A DNA stretch of 52,682 bases from VGWB01 sp964480945 (GTDB lineage: Bacteria > Bacteroidota > Ignavibacteria > UBA10030), in assembly GCA_964480945.1 (NCBI GenBank), contig CAYZRX010000019.1:1-52682 (forward strand), read 5' to 3'. The notes under the pieces are model-generated. The model ran no database searches, was not told the origin of the DNA, and was given only the letters and a program-made list of their open reading frames with translations. Below are positions 40,842 through 49,328 of the stretch, in pieces; within the stretch, counting starts at the first letter, position 1, and each line of letters begins with the position of its first letter. The position numbers and the translations under genes are program-made.

Positions 40842-42401
40842 TCAGCTCGCCTTCATCGACGTCTTGAACTTGCTGCTGAACTCTTTCAGGATCGCGTGAA
40901 GCTTCCCGGTCATTTCGTCCGAGAGCGTCTTCTGCCCGGCGATCGTTGCGAGCACATCCGGATGCTTCTGGCTGACATACTCAAGCAGCTCTCGCTCAAA
41001 GCGCTGGGCATCCTCCAGCGGGATGACGTCGAGATACCCGTTGGTGCCGGCAAAGATGCCGACAACCTGCTCCTCGACCGGCATCGGAACGTACTGGCCT
41101 TGCTTAAGCAGCTCGACAAGCCGGGACCCACGCCGCAGCTGCTGCTGCGTCGCTTTGTCGAGATCCGACCCGAACTTGGCAAACGCCTCGAGGTCGCGGT
41201 ACTGGGCCAGGTCCAGACGCAGCCGGCCCGCGACCTGCTTCATAGCCTTGATCTGCGCGTTGCCCCCCACGCGGGAGACCGAGATGCCGACGTTGATCGC
41301 CGGCCGCACACCGGCGTTGAACAGGCTCGACTCGAGGTAGATCTGGCCGTCCGTAATGGAGATCACGTTCGTCGGGATGTACGCGGATACGTCGCCCGCC
41401 TGCGTCTCGATGATCGGCAGAGCTGTGAGGCTTCCTCCACCGAGCTCGTCGTTCAGCTTCGACGCCCGCTCCAGGAGGCGCGAATGGAGATAGAACACGT
41501 CGCCCGGGTACGCCTCGCGGCCCGGCGGCCGACGCAACAGCAGCGACATCTGCCTGTACGCCTGAGCGTGTTTGGAAAGGTCGTCGTAGATGACGAGCGC
41601 GTGGCGGCCACTGTCTCTGAAATACTCTCCGAGCGTCGCACCGGCGTACGGAGCGATGAACTGCAGCGGAGCCGGATCGCTCGCCGTCGCCTGGATCACC
41701 GTCGTGTACTCCAGCGCTCCGTACTCCTCCAGTTTGCTCACCACCTGCGCCATCGTCGAACCCTTTTGTCCGACCGCGACATAGATGCAGTAAACCGGCT
41801 CGATCTCCTCGTTCTTGGCTTTCTCCGTATGGGTATAGCGTTGATTGATGATCGTGTCGAGCGCGACCGCCGTCTTCCCGGTCTGACGATCCCCGATGAT
41901 CAGCTCCCGTTGCCCCCGGCCGATCGGGATCATGGCGTCGACCGCCTTGATGCCCGTTTGGAGTGGTTTTTTCACCGGCTGGCGCTGAATGACCCCCAAG
42001 GCCTTTCGTTCCAGCGGCAGGTATTTCTCGACGCTGATCGGGCCTCTCCCATCGAGCGGCTCACCGAGAGGCGTGATGACCCTTCCCAGCATCGTCTCTC
42101 CCGCCGGCATCGACGCCAGGCGCTTCGTCCGCTTGACGGTATCCCCCTCTTTGATGAACGAGCTCTCACCGAAGAGCACGCATCCGACATTGTCCTCTTC
42201 GATATTGAGTGCCATCCCGAAGACGCCGTGCGGAAATTCCACCAGCTCGCTCGCCATCACTTTTGAGAGTCCATAGACCCGTGCAATACCGTCCCCCACC
42301 TGCAACACGGTCCCCACATCGTACACGTCGACTTCTTTTTCGAATCCGGAGAGTTGCCTCCGCAGGATTGCGGACACCTCATCGGGTCTTACTTCTGGCA
42401 T
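40842..42401 (-). CDS. atpA: ATP synthase alpha subunit
   Basis: 519 residues. Non-catalytic nucleotide-binding subunit of the F1 hexamer. The P-loop is GDRQTGKTAVALD; the arginine-finger region is AYIPTNVISITDGQIYLESSLFNAGVRPAINVGISVSRVGG. Length and motifs are normal. Upstream neighbour atpH is 42 bases away. Confidence 0.98.
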   Translation of the reverse strand: MPEVRPDEVSAILRRQLSGFEKEVDVYDVGTVLQVGDGIARVYGLSKVMASELVEFPHGVFGMALNIEEDNVGCVLFGESSFIKEGDTVKRTKRLASMPAGETMLGRVITPLGEPLDGRGPISVEKYLPLERKALGVIQRQPVKKPLQTGIKAVDAMIPIGRGQRELIIGDRQTGKTAVALDTIINQRYTHTEKAKNEEIEPVYCIYVAVGQKGSTMAQVVSKLEEYGALEYTTVIQATASDPAPLQFIAPYAGATLGEYFRDSGRHALVIYDDLSKHAQAYRQMSLLLRRPPGREAYPGDVFYLHSRLLERASKLNDELGGGSLTALPIIETQAGDVSAYIPTNVISITDGQIYLESSLFNAGVRPAINVGISVSRVGGNAQIKAMKQVAGRLRLDLAQYRDLEAFAKFGSDLDKATQQQLRRGSRLVELLKQGQYVPMPVEEQVVGIFAGTNGYLDVIPLEDAQRFERELLEYVSQKHPDVLATIAGQKTLSDEMTGKLHAILKEFSSKFKTSMKAS

Positions 42402-42443
42402 ACGATATCCTTTTCTAGAATCCGATTGGATTGGGTTGATGAA

Positions 42444-42992
42444 CTAGTCGTCACTGTTCCCGGCGAATCGCTCCCGCAGCAGTTCCAGCTGGCGGCGCAC
42501 ACTGCCGTCGAAGACCGTATCGCCGACCTTCGCAACGAGTCCGCCCAAGAGCGGCCGATCCAGACTCACGCTCAGGCGAACCTTCTTTCGCGTCATTTCC
42601 TCGAACTGCCGCTGGAGAGCCTCTCGCTGCCCCTTCGCCAGCTCAAGCGGGGCGCGCACCTCCACATTGACGATGCCCAACCGTTCATCGAGCAGCCGCA
42701 TGAACTCCACGCTGATTTCCTTCAGCGCACCTTCCCGATTCTTGTCGGTCAGCAGTCTCAGAAAATCCATGGTGAGGGCACCGAGTCGTGAGGAAAAGAG
42801 CGTATCGAGAACGGACCTCTTCCTCTCCTTTGAGATGACCGGGCTTCTGAGAAACGACCCGAATTCGCGTGATTCCGCGATGATCTGCCGGAGGAGGCTG
42901 AAGTCTTCGGCGACACGATCAACCTGCTTCCGTTCTTCCGCTAATTCCAGCATTGCTTCGGCGTAACGCTGTGCAACACGAATGTTGGCCAT
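42444..42992 (-). CDS. atpH: ATP synthase delta subunit
   Basis: 182 residues from the ATG at 42992; an in-frame start at 43043 adds 17 residues that do not fit the family opening ANIRVAQRYAEAMLELAEE. The protein joins the F1 head to the b stalk. The C-terminal stretch ARVGDTVFDGSVRRQLELLRERF type ending (VAKVGDTVFDGSVRRQLE) is typical. Confidence 0.95.
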   Translation of the reverse strand: MANIRVAQRYAEAMLELAEERKQVDRVAEDFSLLRQIIAESREFGSFLRSPVISKERKRSVLDTLFSSRLGALTMDFLRLLTDKNREGALKEISVEFMRLLDERLGIVNVEVRAPLELAKGQREALQRQFEEMTRKKVRLSVSLDRPLLGGLVAKVGDTVFDGSVRRQLELLRERFAGNSDD

Positions 42993-43093
42993 AGGTTCGT
43001 GATTCGTGAATTGGTGGGTCGCCGATTGGAAGGCCGACAGCAACCGCCGGTCGGCCTGTCGACAGATTCACCGCTTGACGATCGAGTTCTGTA

Positions 43094-43579
43094 CTAGTTC
43101 TTCGGCAGCCGGTTCAGAAAATCATCAACAATCTTCTTTTGCTTCCGGGCGTCAAGCGACTCTTCGAGAATCCTCCCTGCCGCCTGAATTGCCAGATCTG
43201 CGACCTCTCCCCGAAGCTGCTGCTTCGCGGCGTCGACGTCGCGCTGGATTTCTTCCTTTGCGTGCTCGAGCTCGCGCTGGGCTTGTTGACGCGCCTTGGC
43301 GACGACCTCCTCCCTCACCTTGTCAGCAAAGGCTTTTCCCTCGTGAACAATCTTCCGATATTCCTCCTCCGCCTTTGCGAGGTTCTGCTCATTGCGTTTC
43401 AGAAGCTCGGCCGACTCCACACGAGCCCGTTCCGCCTCCTCCAGCGCACGCCGGATCTCCGACTCTCTGTCATGGAGGACCTTCAAAAGCGGTTTCCACG
43501 CATATCTGTTCAGCACCAGCACCAGGACGATGAAGGTGATGACCGTCCAAACCATCAAACCGGGATTGATATCAAACAT
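43094..43579 (-). CDS. atpF: ATP synthase b subunit
   Basis: 161 residues. One N-terminal membrane helix (about 8-27) is followed by a long charged helix (about 30-145) rich in Glu/Lys/Arg/Ala that forms the peripheral stalk coiled coil. A single b gene is present; a second b-type gene is not seen between atpE and atpH. Confidence 0.95.
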   Translation of the reverse strand: MFDINPGLMVWTVITFIVLVLVLNRYAWKPLLKVLHDRESEIRRALEEAERARVESAELLKRNEQNLAKAEEEYRKIVHEGKAFADKVREEVVAKARQQAQRELEHAKEEIQRDVDAAKQQLRGEVADLAIQAAGRILEESLDARKQKKIVDDFLNRLPKN

Positions 43580-43597
43580 AGGCGATGACCTCGGCTC

Positions 43598-43828
43598 TTA
43601 TCCCTTTGTGGCAAGGATGATGCAGATAGCAAGAGCGAAGAACGTCACGCCCTCAATGAGTGCTGCCGAGATGATCATCGAAGTGCGCGCCTGGCCGGCT
43701 GCCTCCGGCTGACGTCCCGTTGCATCCATTGTGGCTGCTGCAAGTTTCCCGATGCCAAGTCCTGCGCCGATGATCACAAGCCCCGAGCCGATTCCGGCCG
43801 CCAGGTATGCCATTGCGTTAGCTTCCAT
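43598..43828 (-). CDS. atpE: ATP synthase c subunit
   Basis: 76 residues forming a two-helix hairpin of the rotor ring. The polar loop is GRQPEA, and the ion-carrying Glu lies in the second helix (AALIEGVTFF). The Gln that helps bind sodium in I. tartaricus appears as Ile here (GLGIGK), so a proton-driven ring is more likely. A strong AGGAGG lies 8 bases before the ATG, as usual for this highly expressed subunit. Confidence 0.96.
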   Translation of the reverse strand: MEANAMAYLAAGIGSGLVIIGAGLGIGKLAAATMDATGRQPEAAGQARTSMIISAALIEGVTFFALAICIILATKG

Positions 43829-43890
43829 AGATCATTCCTCCTGATTGAGCAAAGCGTTGTGAACTGTAGTGATCTGAGAGTTGTCGATTG

Positions 43891-44820
43891 TCAATGTGCT
43901 TGATCGATCTCTCCTTCGTGACCCTCTGGTTGTAGGCCGAATCCCATGAAAAGGGCCGTCAGGATGGTGAAGATGTACGCCTGAAGAACCGCGACAAAGA
44001 TCTCCAGCGCGCTGATGCCGACACTGAACAGAACGGACACCGGAGCCATGATCAACGATCGAAAGAGAAAAATCAGGCCGATGAGCGCGAGGAGCACGAT
44101 ATGCCCACCGTTCATGTTTGCGAAGAGACGCATACAGAGGGCGAACGGTTTCGTGAAGAGACCGAGGACTTCAACGGGTATCATGATCGGCCAGAACATC
44201 CAGTGCAAGCCGCCCGTGAGATGGGCGAAATAGCGTTTGAGCCCCTGGGCGCGAATCGCCGTAACCTGAATCATCACGAAAGCGATGAACGCCAGCGCTG
44301 CCGTGACGGAGACGTTCGACGTCGCCGTGGCTCCGTACGGGACCAGGCCGAAGAGGTTCATGATCAATATGAAAAAGAACGTCGTCAGCAGGTACGGCAG
44401 ATACCGGAGGCCGGCTTTCCCCATGGTCGGGAGCGCTATCTCGTCCCTCATGAAAACGACGAAGATTTCGACAAGATTGCCGAAGCCCGTCGGCACGGAG
44501 CTTCTCCTGTTTTTGCGCGCAGCGTAGACCGCCACGATAACAAGGATCAGCGCAGACAAGAGCATGAAGAAGACGTGCTTCGTGATGGAGAGATCGATCG
44601 TGAGGCCTCCGAGGTGGAGAGGAGGGAGGTGCGGCAGCTCCAGATGGCCGCCCGGGAAATCGATCTCCGAGGAATTCCTCATGTGCCCGAGCAGATGCGA
44701 GAATTCAAATTTCTCGGCATGCGCAGGAGCACCCTGCGAAGCGGCCGCATGGACGGTATCGCTCACCGCTCCCGCGGCGCGCTTGAGAGTATCAGCAAGG
44801 AGAGGGGTATCGGGTCTCAA
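43891..44820 (-). CDS. atpB: ATP synthase a subunit
   Basis: 309 residues. The N-terminal part (about 1-80) is an extra extracytoplasmic stretch rich in His, Ala and Ser, as in many Bacteroidota/Chlorobiota AtpB proteins. The membrane core ends with the essential-Arg helix FALCMRLFANMNGGHIVL and the ion-channel helix LEIFVAVLQAYIFTILTALFM. The TTG at 44820 is the first possible start after an in-frame stop; a GTG 18 codons later is the alternative. The exact start is uncertain. Confidence 0.94.
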   Translation of the reverse strand: MRPDTPLLADTLKRAAGAVSDTVHAAASQGAPAHAEKFEFSHLLGHMRNSSEIDFPGGHLELPHLPPLHLGGLTIDLSITKHVFFMLLSALILVIVAVYAARKNRRSSVPTGFGNLVEIFVVFMRDEIALPTMGKAGLRYLPYLLTTFFFILIMNLFGLVPYGATATSNVSVTAALAFIAFVMIQVTAIRAQGLKRYFAHLTGGLHWMFWPIMIPVEVLGLFTKPFALCMRLFANMNGGHIVLLALIGLIFLFRSLIMAPVSVLFSVGISALEIFVAVLQAYIFTILTALFMGFGLQPEGHEGEIDQAH

Positions 44821-44833
44821 GACTCAATCACAT

Positions 44834-45217
44834 TCAGCTCTTCAAGGCGACCTTTTTTTGAAGGAAAGAGATCTCCAACACGAGATTCAGTACGTAGAAC
44901 ACCAACATCGAGAGCATAAGGGATAACGTCTGAAAATGGTACACTCGAACAAGCACGACCACGATCCCCACGAGCAAGAAGATGCGGATCACGGTCCCGC
45001 CGAGCACGATCTTCAGGAACACCGTGTTCGACTTGTCAAATCCCAACACGATCGCCGCGTACCCCAGAAGGAGATGCACCAGGCTCACAACTCCGCTAGC
45101 GATGACGCTCTCCAGAACTTCTTGACTGGCAAAGGTGGACAACGGGAAAACGATGACGACCGCGACCCCGATTGCATAGTACAGTACAAGCCTCAAAAAC
45201 GCCCAGTCGATTTTCAC
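44834..45217 (-). CDS. Four-helix membrane protein of the ATP synthase operon (AtpI-like position)
   Basis: 127 residues with about four hydrophobic segments (about 7-28, 40-60, 68-88, 95-115) and a Lys-rich C-terminus. It lies between atpZ and atpB, where many operons carry a small AtpI-type protein that helps assemble the c ring. I cannot confirm the family from motifs, so it is named by position only. Confidence 0.7.
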   Translation of the reverse strand: MKIDWAFLRLVLYYAIGVAVVIVFPLSTFASQEVLESVIASGVVSLVHLLLGYAAIVLGFDKSNTVFLKIVLGGTVIRIFLLVGIVVVLVRVYHFQTLSLMLSMLVFYVLNLVLEISFLQKKVALKS

Positions 45218-45226
45218 GGCCCTTCC

Positions 45227-45508
45227 CTATCGATGTGACGTTTTATCCTGTTTGCCCAACGTGGAGACTGTCCTGAAAAACTTGATCATACCCCCCACCG
45301 CGCCCACCGCCACCCCCACGAGCTGAAAGGTCGGTGACGTTCCGTACCGGCCGTCAAGCCACCAACCGGCGAGGAAAAAGACGATAACCGCTGCAGCGAG
45401 TTGAAACCCGAGGGTGAGATACGGCGCCACATCTCGATAGACCTGGCCGAGTCCCGGAAACAGCTCTCTGCGCTTGCCGGGCTCGTCCTGTCGTGAAGAA
45501 GAGGACAT
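45227..45508 (-). CDS. atpZ: AtpZ/AtpI-type small membrane protein
   Basis: 93 residues from the ATG at 45508, with GGGAGG 8 bases upstream; a longer in-frame start overlaps the bactofilin gene. Two membrane helices (about 28-48 and 57-77) surround the family motif GWWLDGRYGTSPTFQLVGVAVGAVGGMIKFFR. AtpZ/AtpI proteins support magnesium/calcium handling or c-ring assembly and precede atpB in many operons. Confidence 0.85.
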   Translation of the reverse strand: MSSSSRQDEPGKRRELFPGLGQVYRDVAPYLTLGFQLAAAVIVFFLAGWWLDGRYGTSPTFQLVGVAVGAVGGMIKFFRTVSTLGKQDKTSHR

Positions 45509-45543
45509 CGTGCCAGCCTCCCAAGTACACCCGCGCGGAATCG

Positions 45544-45909
45544 TCAGTGTCTTGTTTCGTACAGCTGTGACTTTTCCGTCATAACCACCTTGCCGTCGAA
45601 CAGACACCCTTCATCGATGACCAGCTTGGCAGCGCGAACGTCTCCCTTCACGACGGCCTTCCCTTCAAAAACGATTTTCTCCGTCGCGCTGATCGAGCCC
45701 CGTACTTTCCCGCCGATCGTGACGTTCTTGGCAGTGACGTTTCCGTCGATCTCGCCGGACAACCCGACGGCGAGACTTTCGCTCGTCGTAATCTCTCCCG
45801 TGACCTTTCCATCGATGCGGATGCTCCCCTGGCTGCGGATCTTCCCTTCGATCATCGTCCCGGGACCGATGAGATTGAGTTCCTTTATTTGATCAGATTT
45901 GAGAGCCAC
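45544..45909 (-). CDS. Bactofilin (polymer-forming cytoskeletal protein)
   Basis: 121 residues made almost wholly of a right-handed beta-helix of short repeats (IEGKIRSQGSIRIDGKVTGEI, EIDGNVTAKNVTIGGKVRGSI, AVVKGDVRAAKLVIDEG) with short flanks. Bactofilins polymerise at the membrane and steer cell shape or wall enzymes. The next gene upstream is a membrane-anchored M23 peptidase 6 bases away, the same pairing as CcmA with Csd-type peptidases in Helicobacter. The pair is co-directional with the atp genes. Confidence 0.93.
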   Translation of the reverse strand: MALKSDQIKELNLIGPGTMIEGKIRSQGSIRIDGKVTGEITTSESLAVGLSGEIDGNVTAKNVTIGGKVRGSISATEKIVFEGKAVVKGDVRAAKLVIDEGCLFDGKVVMTEKSQLYETRH

Positions 45910-45915
45910 CGGTTT

Positions 45916-46803
45916 TTAGAGGTTGAGGTTCAAGATGTAATTGGCCGGGTCCACAGGCACACCGTCCTTCCAAATTTCAAAATGGACGTGCGGACCCAAG
46001 CTTGTCTCACCCGTATTGCCCAAGAGCGCAATCGGCTCGCCCCGCTTGACGAACGCACCGACAGCCGTGAGCAATGCCTGATTGTGCTCGTAGAACGTTA
46101 GAAAACCACCCACGTGCGACATGATGATCTTATAGCCGCCGTCAATCGTCCATCCCGCAAAGACAACATGCCCATCGGTGGCCGCGCAGACCGGAGTGCC
46201 GATCTTGCCAGCGATATCAAGCCCGTAGTGTCGTTGGTCCGGATCGTAACCCCGGGTGACATAGCCCGTCGTCGGCATCACGACGGGAAAAACAATCTGA
46301 TTCGTTTCGAGTTCTGCCGGCTGCATCGAGACCGAATGAAACAACTGCCTTGCGGGCCGCGCCGCCGTTTCACCTTCCCCTTTCAGCAAACTCTCATCCT
46401 GTGCACGCGTATCGACTCTCGACGTGAGCGGCGCACCTCGTAAGACGAAATTCGAATCCGCGACCGTTACCTTTTCCCCCAGCGCTCTTCTGAGCGTGAC
46501 ATTGTATTCTCGAAGCTCCACCAACTCTTCCATCAACGAGGTCATCCGCTGGTTCAAAGAGATAAGCTCTTTGCCGTACCGATTGACCAGTCCCGGATTC
46601 TCGATCGGAACGAAGCCGCCGATGGGTGTGAAGATCAAGATCAGCAGGACGATTGCGACCATAACGACAACTGAACCGCCGATCAGCGAATAGAACTGCC
46701 ACGGGGCGAAACGAATCGACCGCGACTGCCCAGCATCGTCCCTCGGGACGAGCAGCAGGTCGTAGCGTACCTTCTTCGACTTATGATGCTGATCCGGCGG
46801 CAT
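45916..46803 (-). CDS. Membrane-anchored M23 (LytM) metallopeptidase
   Basis: 295 residues. A short cytoplasmic tail and one membrane helix (about 37-59) are followed by a coiled coil (about 75-110) and a C-terminal LytM domain. Zinc ligands are intact: His192 and Asp196 in HYGLD and His274 in PHVHFE. Active sites of this kind cut peptidoglycan cross-links. The bactofilin partner downstream suggests localised wall trimming for cell shape. A predicted FCB-type promoter and a GCAA-capped leader hairpin precede the gene. Confidence 0.92.
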   Translation of the reverse strand: MPPDQHHKSKKVRYDLLLVPRDDAGQSRSIRFAPWQFYSLIGGSVVVMVAIVLLILIFTPIGGFVPIENPGLVNRYGKELISLNQRMTSLMEELVELREYNVTLRRALGEKVTVADSNFVLRGAPLTSRVDTRAQDESLLKGEGETAARPARQLFHSVSMQPAELETNQIVFPVVMPTTGYVTRGYDPDQRHYGLDIAGKIGTPVCAATDGHVVFAGWTIDGGYKIIMSHVGGFLTFYEHNQALLTAVGAFVKRGEPIALLGNTGETSLGPHVHFEIWKDGVPVDPANYILNLNL

Positions 46804-46824
46804 GACAGTATTATGTCCTCAGCA

Positions 46825-46855
46825 GGTCAGTTAAGTCCTTGCGGACCGTCTGACC
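46825..46855 (-). promoter_or_regulatory. Leader hairpin before the M23/bactofilin/atp operon
   Basis: On the minus strand GGTCAG pairs with CTGACC around an inner GTCC-GCAA-GGAC hairpin with a GNRA loop. It ends 21 bases before the M23 ATG. It could shelter or expose the ribosome-binding site. No ligand class was recognised. The rest of 46804-47032 contains no gene. Confidence 0.4.
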
Positions 46856-46943
46856 CTTCGAAACTCTTCGTACGCGGGGAAACCCCGTCCCGTGCGAGGA
46901 GGCTCTCAGCGGGACAGAGCAGCGCAAAACGATAAATTGGACA

Positions 46944-46975
46944 CAAAAGATACTGAAAACGTCCCCAAAAGTCAA
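46944..46975 (-). promoter_or_regulatory. FCB-type promoter for the M23/bactofilin/ATP synthase operon
   Basis: On the minus strand TTG (46975-46973), 20 bases, then TATCTTTTG (46952-46944), close to TAnnTTTG with one extra base. The start would be near 46936, leaving a leader of about 130 bases that contains the 46825-46855 hairpin. Confidence 0.5.
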
Positions 46976-47032
46976 AGATTTTTCCGTTTTCAAGCCAAAA
47001 CGACGCGGCTGAGGGGGGCGCGGGACCGTCAC

Positions 47033-48154
47033 TCATCGCGTTTGGTGGAGAAGGAGTTTCTCATCAACGTATCGAGCAAGCTTTCGTTTGAACACAGATC
47101 GGTCAAATTGTTCTGCATGCGCTCGGATCGACTTGGGATCGAACGGAAGACGACGTAGCTTCTGCAGAGCTTCCGCCAGAGACTCCGGGGTCTGTTCGTC
47201 GAAGAACACGCCGGTGGGATGTTCCGAAGACTCAACAACCGATTCCAGTGCCCCACCTGCACCGTACGCGACGACGGGCTTCCCGCTGGCCATCGCTTCG
47301 AGCGGTACAATGCCGAAGTCCTCAACGCCGGGGAATATCAGTGCTCGACAGCGGGCGTAGAGCTTGGCGAGTTCCTCATCGGCTTGCCATCCAAGAAATT
47401 CGATGTTCCGGGATGCATGTGCAGAAAGCCTGTCGAGATCCGGTCCCTTGCCCACAATGACCAAGCGCTCTCCGATCCGGTTGAATACCTCGATCGCCAG
47501 GTCGACCCGTTTGTACGGGACGAGCGCGCTGACAATGAGGTAATACCCGTCATCCTGATCCGACAGCTGGAAGAGCGAGGTGTCGACCGGAGCGTGCAGC
47601 ACATCTGCCGACCGGTCATAGTGACGATGGATTCTCCTCGCGACGTTGCGAGAATTGGCGACGAAGTGGTGGACGCGGCTGCTCGTGCGGATATCCCACG
47701 CACGCAGCCGTGGAGCGAAGACCGACATCGCGGCGCGCGTTGCCAGGCCGGCGCGCCCCTTCCCGAAATACTCGTCATACATCTCCCAAACATATCTCAT
47801 CGGCGTGTGGCAATAGCAGATGTGCAGCGCTCCCTGGCTCGGCACGGCCCCCTTTGCGACGCAGTGGCTCGAAGAGAGGATCAAATCATAGGGAGTGAAA
47901 TCGAAGGATTCGATGGCTCGCGGAAAGAGCGGAAGGTAGTTCCGGTACCTCTCGGCCTTGAGGGGCAACCGATCGATGAAGGAGGTGCGGATCTCCATCT
48001 TCTCGATGGTGCGTGACATTGCGCCCTTGTTGTGCAAAAGGGTGAAGAGGACGGCGTCAGGATAGAGCTCGCAGAGCACCTCGAGGACCTTCTCGCCTCC
48101 CCTCATTCCTGTCAGCCAATCATGTACGAGAGCAATTCTCCGTGGCGATTCCAT
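47033..48154 (-). CDS. Glycosyltransferase family 4 (GT-B) enzyme
   Basis: 373 residues from the ATG at 48154; a longer frame from 48214 is possible. The N-terminal domain opens RRIALVHDWLTGMRGGEKVLE, with the glycine-rich donor-side loop; the C-terminal domain has the EX7E-type block EDFGIVPLEAMASGKPVVAYG. Retaining GT4 enzymes move sugars from nucleotide-sugar donors to envelope glycans. No other polysaccharide gene adjoins it; the divergent neighbour is an alpha/beta hydrolase. Confidence 0.9.
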   Translation of the reverse strand: MESPRRIALVHDWLTGMRGGEKVLEVLCELYPDAVLFTLLHNKGAMSRTIEKMEIRTSFIDRLPLKAERYRNYLPLFPRAIESFDFTPYDLILSSSHCVAKGAVPSQGALHICYCHTPMRYVWEMYDEYFGKGRAGLATRAAMSVFAPRLRAWDIRTSSRVHHFVANSRNVARRIHRHYDRSADVLHAPVDTSLFQLSDQDDGYYLIVSALVPYKRVDLAIEVFNRIGERLVIVGKGPDLDRLSAHASRNIEFLGWQADEELAKLYARCRALIFPGVEDFGIVPLEAMASGKPVVAYGAGGALESVVESSEHPTGVFFDEQTPESLAEALQKLRRLPFDPKSIRAHAEQFDRSVFKRKLARYVDEKLLLHQTR

Positions 48155-48263
48155 GTCGTTCCGAGACAAGACAGGAGCAACAGCGGTCGACAAAGTACGA
48201 TGAAATCTGACCACATCAAAATCGGCCGACGTGGTGGCGGTGAGGTAACGAATCGTGCGCTGC

Positions 48264-48294
48264 TTGCATCACAGAGCCGGCCTCTTTATATTGA
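48264..48294 (+). promoter_or_regulatory. Possible FCB-type promoter for the alpha/beta hydrolase gene
   Basis: TTG at 48264-48266, 20 bases, then TATATTGA at 48287-48294, a partial match to TAnnTTTG. Transcription would begin near 48301, before the AGGGG that precedes the ATG at 48342. Weak, by pattern only. Confidence 0.3.
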
Positions 48295-48341
48295 GTCGCA
48301 GGTCCTCATCGGCCACTTTACCAGGGGAAAAGACCCTTCTC

Positions 48342-49250
48342 ATGTCCATCGTGCTTGCCCTCCTGCTGTTGATGTTGATGTTTCTCGTGACTGCCGGCGC
48401 CATCATGCTGGTTGTTGGGCCTTTGATCATCCTACAGCCGAGCCTCCGCACCAGAGAATGGTATAGCACCTTCACCTCGCTTCTGGAGCCTTCAGATGCC
48501 GGGCTGCCGCAGGAAGACCTCTGGGTCACAACCCGTGACGGATTGAGACTCAGCTGCTGGCTTGTCAAACAGGCGCGGGCGTCACGCGGGACGATCATCT
48601 ATCTCCACGGTGTCGGAGACTGCAAAATCAGCGGGATCCCGTACGCGAGGTTCTTTTCCCAGAGAGGATTCAACACTTTTCTCTACGATTCTCGCCGTCA
48701 CGGAAACAGCGAGGGAAAATACTGTACCTACGGTTTCTACGAACGGCACGACCTCTCGACTGTCATCGACTACCTTCAGTCACGCGCGGATCTGCGGACG
48801 GGGGCGTTCGGGGTCTTCGGCACTTCTATGGGAGCAGCAGTGGCGCTGCAAGCCGCCGCACTTGACGAAAGGATCGCCGCCATTGTGGCTGAAGCAAGCT
48901 TCACGGACTTGCGAACAATCATGGTCGATTACCAGAAGCGCCTTATCAAGCTGCCGTGGCATTTTCTCCGGAACGCTGCGATGAGCCGGTCCCAGAAGAT
49001 CGCAAAGTTCAAGGCGCGAGAGGTCTCGCCTCTGCAAGCGGTGAAGAGCGTTCAAAAGCCGATCCTCTTCATCCACGGAACCGATGATTCGCACATCAGA
49101 TCGGCGTACTCGAAAGCCCTCTTCCAAAACGCGAACGAGCCGAAAGAGCTGCTCCTCGTTCCAAAGGGCGACCACACCGATCTCCTGAACGTGGGCGGAG
49201 GCGAGTACGTGCAGAGGATCACTTCGTTCTTCGAGCGCAACCTCTGCTGA
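48342..49250 (+). CDS. Alpha/beta hydrolase with N-terminal membrane anchor
   Basis: 302 residues from the ATG at 48342, chosen because it begins a membrane helix (1-30); the frame upstream of it is non-conserved. The catalytic triad is readable: nucleophile Ser162 in GTSMGAA, Asp248 or Asp249 in HGTDDSH, and His278 in KGDHTD. The oxyanion region is LHGVGDCK. Esterases, lipases and acyl-peptide hydrolases of the BEM46/YqkD type look like this. Substrate unknown. The downstream M28 peptidase gene is on the same strand 78 bases away. Confidence 0.88.
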   Translation: MSIVLALLLLMLMFLVTAGAIMLVVGPLIILQPSLRTREWYSTFTSLLEPSDAGLPQEDLWVTTRDGLRLSCWLVKQARASRGTIIYLHGVGDCKISGIPYARFFSQRGFNTFLYDSRRHGNSEGKYCTYGFYERHDLSTVIDYLQSRADLRTGAFGVFGTSMGAAVALQAAALDERIAAIVAEASFTDLRTIMVDYQKRLIKLPWHFLRNAAMSRSQKIAKFKAREVSPLQAVKSVQKPILFIHGTDDSHIRSAYSKALFQNANEPKELLLVPKGDHTDLLNVGGGEYVQRITSFFERNLC

Positions 49251-49328
49251 TAGTTGCCGTAATACCGTCTGTCGATTTCTCGCACTCCACCATCCCAGAG
49301 TACACTACCACATCTCTCGGAAGATCCA

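Noticed and set aside
46811..47036. Small open frames on the minus strand before the M23 gene
   Set aside because: No family pattern or signal, two frames overlap each other, and the region contains a promoter-like box and a leader hairpin.
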